Source: Datnioides undecimradiatus (taxonomy: Eukaryota > Chordata > Actinopteri > Lobotiformes > Datnioididae). From it: 64,000 nucleotides of DNA. Location: NCBI GenBank assembly GCA_008933995.1, contig WARS01000071.1, forward strand, positions 3,675,652-3,739,651, in the 5' to 3' direction. Below, piece after piece: positions 62,201-64,000 of the stretch (position 1 is its first letter; every line of letters starts with the position of its first letter). Under the pieces are notes generated by a model. It saw nothing but the letters and a program-made list of their open reading frames with translations, was not told where the DNA came from and ran no database searches. The position numbers were made by a program, and so were the translations under genes.

Positions 62201-63340
62201 ACGAACATTCCTCCCCAGCCCTGTGTTATCACTTCCCCTTCACTAATGACATAAATCGGGCGGCACAGCGGAAAGCAAGTGCCCCTGTGCCACGTCAAAA
62301 AAAGCACTGAGAGGAGACAGGGAAGCGTTTCAGTTCAACTATGCACTTCTTCAGTGGTAAATATTTCATCCGCGGAGCCGGTCTCATCCGCTCTTTGCCT
62401 CTCTTCTCTCTCTTGTGAGGTTGTCTTCATGCCAGGTCACTGAGTGCTTTCCACGGAAGAACAGAGCAATGGAAAAAAAGAAAAAAAAAAACCTTTCCAT
62501 GATGGTGCTTAAATCCTGAGCTCAAAAGTGCAAGTGAACCAGATCATCTGTTTGCAGAAAAGTAACATGTAACAATGTGAAGTAACGTCTGATCCATGTA
62601 AAGAGATACCACGTTTATCATCAGGCAACACTGAACCAAGTTCACAGTTCAACCTCCACAACCAGACCGAGAGTCTGCAGGAGTTAGCAGGTCATGATGC
62701 TTTAAGCTAAATGCTAGAGCCACCATGCTAACACATTCCCAATGATAAGGCTAAGATGCTGATGTTCAGCAGGTGCAATGTCTGTCGTGTATACTGTACA
62801 TTAGCTTAGCATAAAATAAAGAAAAATAAATAAAGAAAACTCATATTTAGAAAATGTATTTCCAAGGTAATTTGAGTGTACTAAGGAAGGAGGGTAAACA
62901 AAATATTCAATACAGAAAACTAATAAAGGTGAGACTTCAGCAGGACACACAGTGATGCATTTTTAATAAATATTCATAAAACTGTGTTACTTGTGTGCAA
63001 AGTGTGTTTAGTTAATAAAAAAGAATGTTATTTATATTTCAGCATCATTTGTTTACCTGTTTATTACTGTTTAATCTGTTGTATCAGGCAAATAATCTAA
63101 AATAAAACCGATCAACAAATGCCAACCAATCCGCTGCCCAGCCTCACTCACACACACACACACACACACACAAATCCAGCTCTTGGTCAGGTGATCCTCC
63201 TAGTTCCCCAGCTTACCACACAGATCATGGATGACGTCCAGGGATGAGGACCAGGAGTAGCGCTCTATTCCCACTTGGCTGAGAGAGGGTGGCAGTGCCT
63301 CCAGCTCATACGCGCCACGCTTCTTCCAATACAGGAACAT
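10771..63340 (-). CDS. plekhg5: plekhg5 (Syx/Tech) RhoGEF, full coding region in 21 spliced exons
   Basis: This gene encodes a Dbl-family guanine nucleotide exchange factor that, in the known family, activates RhoA at cell junctions and in neurons. Exons joined at GT-AG sites total 3549 bases, giving 1182 residues plus a stop; mammalian proteins are roughly 1000-1080. Domain order: Cys/His cluster (54-106), basic patch (156-165), Ras-binding-like region (about 172-243), RRESVDLL site, [13 protein letters not shown] basic segment (340-352), acidic stretch, DH domain (about 424-620, with [15 protein letters not shown] at 575-589), PH domain (about 650-780), acidic Ser-rich tail with [11 protein letters not shown], and a C-terminus ending NSTLTASEV. 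Each matches human PLEKHG5 as I remember it. All phases agree. Teleosts may carry two paralogues; which one this is cannot be told. Seen: exons, phases and motifs. Known: family function. Inferred: that exon 1 belongs here. Confidence 0.97.
10887..10965 (+). repeat. TTAGCTTAGCAT interspersed repeat fragment
   Basis: Reads GGTTAGCTTAGCTTAGCATA, then GGCAGCTAGCCCGGATCTGT. The same core recurs at 12688, 17890 (inverted) and 59800. I know it as a common short teleost interspersed repeat; class not assigned. Confidence 0.65.
11105..11170 (-). repeat. TTAGCTTAGCAT repeat fragment, inverted
   Basis: Contains GTCTTTCAGTATTTATGCTA followed by AGCTACGCTAACCGC, the reverse orientation of the same element. 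Confidence 0.55.
11228..12283 (-). CDS. plekhg5: plekhg5 exon 20: acidic, Ser-rich C-terminal tail
   Basis: This 1056-base exon encodes residues 828-1179. It opens [20 protein letters not shown] (human [17 protein letters not shown]), contains [15 protein letters not shown], a glutamate run of more than ten residues around 11850-11890, [35 protein letters not shown], and ends [20 protein letters not shown] followed by STLTA and two bases of a Ser codon. Human ends [20 protein letters not shown]. The tail is mostly disordered in composition and is longer than in mammals. Donor GTAAGT. If the donor is not used, reading meets TAA at once (S then stop), so unspliced RNA would end TAS. Confidence 0.97.
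12284..12815 (-). other. plekhg5 intron 19
   Basis: 532-base intron; its left part carries a TTAGCTTAGCAT repeat copy, the rest is unremarkable AT-rich sequence. Confidence 0.8.
12688..12765 (+). repeat. TTAGCTTAGCAT interspersed repeat, best copy
   Basis: Reads GGTTAGCTTAGCTTAGCATA, AAGGCTGGAAACAGGGGGAA, ACAGCTAGCCTGGTCTGTGC. This is the fullest copy of the element in the window and lies 12 residues of sequence spacing-free from no coding exon, about 50 bases before exon 19's donor side. Confidence 0.75.
12816..12973 (-). CDS. plekhg5: plekhg5 exon 19: post-PH coil and glutamate run
   Basis: Residues 776-827 start [20 protein letters not shown], then CTGG, a run of seven Glu encoded by GAG repeats, and [16 protein letters not shown]. 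Human has NQLQQLRAQ followed by a longer glutamate run and SGTSAASSPTIMRKSS. Length of the triplet run is likely to vary between individuals. Donor GTACGA, phase 2. Confidence 0.95.
13071..13186 (-). CDS. plekhg5: plekhg5 exon 18: PH domain end
   Basis: Residues 737-775 read [20 protein letters not shown] then [19 protein letters not shown]. The conserved Trp of the C-terminal PH helix (SW-I-D) is present. Human has [39 protein letters not shown]. Donor GTCAGA. Confidence 0.97.
13444..13576 (-). CDS. plekhg5: plekhg5 exon 17: PH domain core
   Basis: Residues 693-736 read [20 protein letters not shown] then [20 protein letters not shown] and LKDPG. Human has [45 protein letters not shown]. 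The basic loop expected to face phosphoinositides is retained. Acceptor CTCTGCAG, donor GTGAGT, phase 1. Confidence 0.97.
13761..13880 (-). CDS. plekhg5: plekhg5 exon 16: PH domain start
   Basis: Residues 653-692 read [20 protein letters not shown] then [20 protein letters not shown], matching human [40 protein letters not shown]. It forms the first strand of the PH domain. The exon ends AGG before donor GTAAGA, phase 0. Confidence 0.96.
13961..14098 (-). CDS. plekhg5: plekhg5 exon 15: last DH helix and DH-PH linker
   Basis: Residues 607-652 read [46 protein letters not shown]. Human has [46 protein letters not shown]. This is the long terminal helix of the DH domain running towards the PH domain. 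Donor GTGAGG. Confidence 0.97.
14188..14337 (-). CDS. plekhg5: plekhg5 exon 14: DH domain conserved region 3
   Basis: Residues 557-606 include [20 protein letters not shown] then [13 protein letters not shown]. The P-x-Q-R-L-x-K-Y-P-L-L-L core is the signature of catalytically competent DH domains and contacts the GTPase switch region. All signature residues are present. Acceptor CTCTGCAG, donor GTGAGG. Confidence 0.98.
14451..14561 (-). CDS. plekhg5: plekhg5 exon 13: DH domain
   Basis: Residues 520-556 read [20 protein letters not shown] then [17 protein letters not shown]. Human has [37 protein letters not shown]. The Y-x-x-Y-C core of conserved region 2 is intact. Acceptor GTTCAG, donor GTGAGC. 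Confidence 0.97.
14562..14933 (-). other. plekhg5 intron 12
   Basis: 372-base intron within the DH domain coding region. Nothing of note inside. Confidence 0.85.
14934..15134 (-). CDS. plekhg5: plekhg5 exon 12: DH domain
   Basis: Residues 453-519 begin [20 protein letters not shown] and continue [20 protein letters not shown] and [19 protein letters not shown]. This aligns with human [30 protein letters not shown]. The donor is GTCAGT, a less common but workable site; 67 codons, phase 0 at both ends. Confidence 0.96.
15353..15448 (-). CDS. plekhg5: plekhg5 exon 11: start of DH domain
   Basis: Residues 421-452 ([20 protein letters not shown] then [11 protein letters not shown]) form the first helix of the Dbl-homology domain, including the conserved E..YI.KL pattern of conserved region 1. 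The exon is 96 bases, so skipping it would keep frame but remove the catalytic helix. The acceptor CAG follows a (GT)n microsatellite directly instead of a pyrimidine tract. Donor GTGAGT. Confidence 0.96.
15449..16908 (-). other. plekhg5 intron 10
   Basis: 1.46 kb intron ahead of the first DH exon. It ends in a (GT)n microsatellite next to the acceptor and holds a (GCG)n run near 15858-15875. No repeat element or exon recognised. Confidence 0.8.
15452..15474. repeat. (CA)n/(GT)n microsatellite at the exon 11 acceptor
   Basis: About 11 dinucleotide units. On the gene strand the repeat reads GTGTGTGTGTGTGCAG and abuts the splice acceptor of exon 11. Confidence 0.95.
16909..17079 (-). CDS. plekhg5: plekhg5 exon 10: pre-DH segment with acidic run
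   Basis: Residues 364-420 read [36 protein letters not shown], a run of glutamates, then [14 protein letters not shown]. Human has [37 protein letters not shown] and LEDSWRELIDGHE. The glutamate run is encoded almost purely by GAG. Acceptor ACATCAG is pyrimidine-poor; donor GTACGA. Confidence 0.96.
17747..17796. repeat. (GT)n microsatellite
   Basis: About 20 or more GT units with one interruption near the end. Confidence 0.95.
17885..17965 (-). repeat. TTAGCTTAGCAT interspersed repeat, inverted copy
   Basis: Plus strand reads GAGCCAGGCTAGCTGTTTCC, CCCCGTTTCCAGTCTTTATG, CTAAGCTAAGTTAGCCGC, the reverse complement of the copy at 12688. Confidence 0.75.
18308..18499 (-). CDS. plekhg5: plekhg5 exon 9: MTEFLGE and [13 protein letters not shown] segment
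   Basis: Residues 300-363 begin [19 protein letters not shown] and end [19 protein letters not shown] then NAGAGPFGK. Human has RRRKNMSEFLGEASIP and [18 protein letters not shown]. The middle is Gly/Pro-rich and variable. Acceptor CACCGCAG, donor GTAACG. A 10.5 kb intron separates it from exon 8. Confidence 0.96.
18838..18867. repeat. Ten-base minisatellite (CCCCAGCCTC)n
   Basis: Three near-perfect units in a row. Confidence 0.8.
19027..19054. repeat. (AC)n microsatellite
   Basis: About 13 units. Confidence 0.9.
22108..22149 (-). repeat. G-rich block with quadruplex potential
   Basis: On the gene strand at least six runs of four to six G are separated by one to three bases (pattern GGGGGCAGGGGTGGGGGT). 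It would be present in the plekhg5 pre-mRNA. An adjoining GGGGGGACCCCCC hairpin lies at 22101-22114. Confidence 0.75.
22271..22310. repeat. (CA)n microsatellite
   Basis: Two blocks of CA dinucleotides interrupted by CTCT. Confidence 0.9.
23186..23212. repeat. (CA)n microsatellite
   Basis: About 12 units. Confidence 0.9.
28005..28078. repeat. Short tandem duplication with GCTAAC/TAGCTAGC
   Basis: The segment CAGCTAACTTTAGCT..A.TAGCTAGCTGG occurs twice in a row at a spacing of about 33 bases. Confidence 0.75.
28990..29156 (-). CDS. plekhg5: plekhg5 exon 8: linker with RRESVDLL site
   Basis: Residues 244-299 include [17 protein letters not shown], a variable stretch, then [11 protein letters not shown]. 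Human has KVEQGMKDSKSLSLP and QSRRESLDIL. The RRES motif suits a basophilic kinase or 14-3-3 site; regulation of Syx by 14-3-3 binding is known for the family, while its use here is inference. Acceptor TTGTTTAG, donor GTGAGT, phase 0. Confidence 0.95.
29157..30340 (-). other. plekhg5 intron 7
   Basis: 1.18 kb intron. No repeat element or exon recognised. Confidence 0.8.
30341..30477 (-). CDS. plekhg5: plekhg5 exon 7: Ras-binding-like region, second half
   Basis: Residues 198-243 include [20 protein letters not shown] and [20 protein letters not shown], ending YLKVK. Human has [28 protein letters not shown]. The near-identity makes this one of the surest exons. Acceptor CACCAG is weak in pyrimidines; donor GTAAAC; phase 1 at the end. 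Confidence 0.97.
30564..30655 (-). CDS. plekhg5: plekhg5 exon 6: Ras-binding-like region, first half
   Basis: Residues 168-197 read [20 protein letters not shown] then [11 protein letters not shown], nearly identical to human [20 protein letters not shown]. This begins the ubiquitin-fold Ras-binding-like region known in the family. Acceptor CCTGCAG, donor GTGAGA, ending in phase 2. Confidence 0.96.
30921..30938. repeat. G homopolymer next to exon 5 donor
   Basis: A run of about 18 G on the plus strand (C on the gene strand) begins about ten bases inside intron 5. Confidence 0.9.
30948..31001 (-). CDS. plekhg5: plekhg5 exon 5: basic patch (KKKPRRRH)
   Basis: The short exon encodes [18 protein letters not shown] (residues 150-167), like human [20 protein letters not shown]. 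The basic run could act as a nuclear-localisation or membrane-contact patch; that is inference. Start 31001 pairs with the exon 4 donor at 31098. The alternative acceptor four bases earlier (start 31005) pairs with the donor at 31102. Both give the same length and differ only at residue 149 (Ser or Glu). Donor GTAAGT. Confidence 0.88.
31098..31201 (-). CDS. plekhg5: plekhg5 exon 4: conserved [14 protein letters not shown] segment
   Basis: Residues 115-148/149 read [18 protein letters not shown] followed by [14 protein letters not shown], matching human [17 protein letters not shown] and its acidic follow-up. The acceptor is CCGCCAG. Two donors are compatible with the frame: the stronger GTAACC after 31098 (used here) and a weaker GTCGGT after 31102, each needing a different acceptor for exon 5. 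A run of nine C in the plus... strand complement (P-P-P codons) lies inside the exon. Confidence 0.9.
31202..31745 (-). other. plekhg5 intron 3
   Basis: 544-base intron; nothing recognised inside. Confidence 0.85.
31746..31887 (-). CDS. plekhg5: plekhg5 exon 3: second half of Cys/His cluster
   Basis: The exon (residues 68-114) encodes [22 protein letters not shown] and [14 protein letters not shown]. The human counterpart reads VCHHADCQQL, LNLCEACDSKFH and MHYDGHVRFDLPPQ, so all Cys and most His positions agree. Acceptor CTCTCAG, donor GTAGGC, phase 1 at the end. Met101, in good context (AAC ATG), is the equivalent of the start of a shorter human isoform and is a plausible internal start for a protein lacking the Cys/His cluster. 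Confidence 0.95.
34090..34290 (+). repeat. GCTAAATGCTAA interspersed repeat, 5' part
   Basis: Reads GAGCTAAATGCTAAGGTAGC, ATGCTAACACGCTGATGTTT, ACCAGGTGTAATGTTTAAC and later ATTAGCATGTTAGCAAGCTA. I know this as an abundant teleost interspersed repeat. Related copies lie at 47700 (inverted), 56050 and 62690. Confidence 0.7.
35109..35128. repeat. (GAG)n triplet run
   Basis: About six GAG units in intron 2. Confidence 0.8.
35545..35565. repeat. (CA)n microsatellite
   Basis: About nine units. Confidence 0.85.
37470..37502. repeat. Ten-base minisatellite (GTGTGTGGAG)n
   Basis: Three tandem units. Confidence 0.8.
39247..39271. repeat. (GAG)n triplet run
   Basis: About eight GAG units, followed shortly by a T run at 39285-39297. 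Confidence 0.85.
39464..39483. repeat. (GT)n microsatellite
   Basis: About ten units. Confidence 0.85.
44476..44501. repeat. (GT)n microsatellite
   Basis: About twelve units with a GC interruption. Confidence 0.85.
47700..48010 (-). repeat. GCTAAATGCTAA interspersed repeat, inverted longer copy
   Basis: The minus strand reads from GAGCTAAATGGCAGCTTTAG through CTAACAATGGCTAATGATGC, AACCAGGTACAATGATC, CAAAGTATTTGGCCTGATAA, GGTGACATGAATATCTGTCC, CCAATGGTTGTTGGGACTGT. The last segments match the 3' half of the same element seen at 56200-56420. Confidence 0.72.
51620..51641. repeat. (AC)n microsatellite
   Basis: About eleven units. Confidence 0.9.
52334..52361. repeat. (TTAA)n tetranucleotide repeat
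   Basis: Seven units of TTAA/AATT, a perfect palindromic repeat. Confidence 0.9.
53406..54060 (+). mobile_element. tRNA-derived SINE remnant split by other repeat sequence
   Basis: The left piece (53406-53465) reads GTCTTGGTGGTTTAGGGGTT and TAAGGTGCAGGCCACGTAAT, like the tRNA-type head (box A) of a common teleost SINE. The right piece (53982-54060) reads AGGTTCGTGTCCCACCCAGA (box B-like) and continues GATGTCATCTTTCTGTCTCT, like the SINE body. Between them, 53610-53905 resembles a second teleost repeat (GTTAAGGTTTGGTTAG, GCACAAAAACAACTTGG, GTCTCTGCACACCTTGTGGC). The reading as a nested insertion is inference. Confidence 0.5.
54190..54300 (-). repeat. GCTAA-rich repeat with (GCTAA)n run
   Basis: Contains five GCTAA units at about 54263-54288 and flanking sequence like the reverse of the TTAGCTTAGCAT element, strongly diverged. 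Confidence 0.55.
54754..54830 (-). CDS. plekhg5: plekhg5 exon 2: first half of Cys/His cluster
   Basis: Acceptor TTTCAG and donor GTAAGA bound 77 bases, residues 42-67. The peptide [10 protein letters not shown] followed by [16 protein letters not shown] matches the human start DDQSPAEKKG..RCQNPACMDKGRAAK, including both cysteines (C54, C59). It is preceded by an 8.4 kb intron and followed by a 22.9 kb intron. Confidence 0.93.
56050..56420 (+). repeat. GCTAAATGCTAA interspersed repeat, longest copy
   Basis: Reads GAGCTAAATGCTAAACAGCA, TGCTAACACCTCAAGATG, later GAGGAAAAGTCAGGAGATCA, CCCAAGTCATTATGATTCAT, CCTCTCTGAAGCACGAATGC, TTGTTGAGATATTCCAGTCC. The order of blocks matches the teleost element as I remember it, with internal rearrangement. 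Confidence 0.75.
59144..59208. repeat. (GA)n purine tract
   Basis: About 65 bases of GA and GGGA units, nearly pure purine on the plus strand. Confidence 0.9.
59797..59872 (+). repeat. TTAGCTTAGCAT interspersed repeat
   Basis: Reads ATGGTTAGCTTAGCTTAGCA, TAAAGACCAGAACCGAGGGA, AACAGCTGGGCTGGCTCTGT, in the same orientation as the copy at 12688. Confidence 0.75.
60031..60215 (+). repeat. CAATTTTATTTATATAG-type interspersed repeat, diverged
   Basis: Reads TTCAATTTGGTTTTATTTCT, ATAGTGCCAGGTTATCTCAG, GGCACTCCAAGTGAAGAGCA, CCATGGGCGAGCACTCGGCA, GTGCAGCCATCTGCCCTGAC. I know this order of blocks from a widespread teleost repeat whose consensus begins CAATTTTATTTATATAG. Class not assigned. Confidence 0.65.
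62690..62815 (+). repeat. GCTAAATGCTAA interspersed repeat fragment
   Basis: Reads TTAAGCTAAATGCTAGAGCC, ACCATGCTAACACATTCCCA, GATGCTGATGTTCAGCAGGT, GCAATGTC, then TTAGCTTAGCAT. Confidence 0.7.
63149..63172. repeat. (CA)n microsatellite near exon 1 donor
   Basis: About twelve units, some 45 bases inside intron 1. Confidence 0.9.
63217..63340 (-). CDS. plekhg5: plekhg5 exon 1: start codon and unusual N-terminus
   Basis: The exon encodes 41 residues beginning [20 protein letters not shown] and ending DVIHDLC, then one base of a split codon before the donor GTAAGC. An in-frame TAG lies seven codons upstream, and the ATG has A at -3 (CTCAAGATG), so this start is favoured. The phase (1) fits exon 2 and gives DLC-DDKP across the join. 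I do not recognise this N-terminal sequence in mammalian PLEKHG5, where isoforms begin near the equivalent of exon 2 or later. Assignment to plekhg5 rests on strand, phase, donor quality and position, so it is less certain than the other exons. Confidence 0.72.
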
Positions 63341-64000
63341 CTTGAGTTCTTCAACAAGCTAACGCTACACGCTAATTAACATGAGAGCTGAACTCATCCC
63401 ACGGTGTGACTCGCAGAACTGGTATGTCTAAGCGGCGCCTCGCCCGCCTCCCCCAAAAAATAATAACCCGAACGTCTGCAGACAATCAATACACCCTTCT
63501 CATCAACCATCTTTAAAATATAAATCTTGCCAGCCCAACTTCAAACTCTGCCAACTGCCAGCACCTGCACAGTTACCTCATCCAGCTAAGCCTCCAAACA
63601 CTTTGCTTTGAACCTTCTGTCCAAGTCTGATTCTACTTCAAGGCCGGAGGCAAGTGAGCGACCAGACTTCCCTCAAGTACAATCTATTACATCTCCAGGT
63701 GACCGTGTTATTGATGCTAAACCTGGAATAAGCTTTACCTCCGCCATCCAGGTTTTTAACTTGGTAACCAGTGATATAACCGGACACACTTGAGTCCACA
63801 AAGAGTCTCTCAGCCTTAATTTCGAAGCCCGCTGATTCTGTAGATCTTTCAGTTCTCCACTAATCATCCAATGAAAGCCACCCACCAAGTGCTGTCAAGC
63901 ACCAAACGCTGCCCTCTTCTAATCCATTTAGCGGAGCTATTCCTGACTAAATTACAGATGCCCAACTGCTAAAAGGTGCAAACTTATCTCCACCAGCGAG
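63341..64000 (-). promoter_or_regulatory. Presumed plekhg5 5' UTR and promoter
   Basis: Upstream of the exon 1 start. A short GC-rich patch with GGGGGAGGCGGGCGAGGCGC on the gene strand (about 63430-63455) resembles Sp1-type boxes and may mark a core promoter. No TATA box was assigned. Beyond 63500 nothing is recognised. Confidence 0.35.

Larger units (their letters stand above)
54831..63216 (-). other. plekhg5 intron 1 (8.4 kb)
   Basis: No coding exon recognised. It holds interspersed repeats (56050-56420, 59797-59870, 60031-60215, 62690-62815), a GA-rich tract (59144-59208) and (CA)n (63149-63172). The stretch 58080-58385 is free of repeats and AT-rich with TTAATTATTAAT motifs. Confidence 0.7.

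Noticed and set aside
1-64000. Virus-like elements, LINEs, CRISPR arrays, toxin genes
   Set aside because: Nothing in the window resembled reverse transcriptase, integrase, capsid, envelope or terminal repeat pairs, and no CRISPR-like spacing was seen.

Overview
The window looks like a piece of a ray-finned (teleost, probably spiny-rayed) fish genome. It holds one long, intron-rich, minus-strand gene, many dinucleotide microsatellites, and several interspersed repeats of kinds I know from teleost genomes (GCTAAC-rich elements, a TTAGCTTAGCAT element, an 'interval of block-paired sugar-like' AT-box element ending in a conserved non-coding tail, and a tRNA-derived SINE). Species cannot be read from the sequence.

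The main content is the whole coding region of plekhg5 (pleckstrin homology and RhoGEF domain containing G5; Syx/Tech), a RhoA guanine nucleotide exchange factor. I could place 21 coding exons between 63340 and 10771 on the minus strand. Their lengths sum to 3549 bases (1182 codons plus stop), every exon joins the next in phase, and the product follows the order of the human protein: Cys/His-rich N-terminus, Ras-binding-like region, basic linker, DH domain, PH domain, acidic serine-rich tail and C-terminal Ser-Glu-Val. Exons 1-3 are spread over 31 kb by two large introns (8.4 and 22.9 kb); exons 3-8 sit in a 2.9 kb cluster; a 10.5 kb intron follows; exons 9-21 are packed into 7.7 kb.

Region by region: 1-3385 is probably the first intron of a second minus-strand gene and holds a degenerate tandem array (about 1.2-2.7 kb). 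3386-3518 is the first coding exon of that gene, whose N-terminus resembles the SOWAH (sosondowah) family; its remaining exons lie off the left edge or were not recognised. 3519-9280 is intergenic, with a GC/CpG-rich presumed promoter, a 430-base polypyrimidine tract, an AT-rich stretch and some low-repeat sequence that could be regulatory. 9283-10770 is the plekhg5 3' UTR. 10771-63340 is plekhg5. 63341-64000 is presumed upstream promoter sequence.

No RNA gene, CRISPR array, complete transposon, retrovirus-like element or toxin gene was recognised. The most useful observations are the ten-base terminal coding segment that supplies the PDZ ligand of Plekhg5, a (GT)n microsatellite standing in for the polypyrimidine tract before the first DH-domain exon, two equally in-phase splice choices at the exon 4/5 junction, and a conserved N-terminal Cys/His cluster that looks metal-binding. 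I found no clear evidence for an entirely new biological system.
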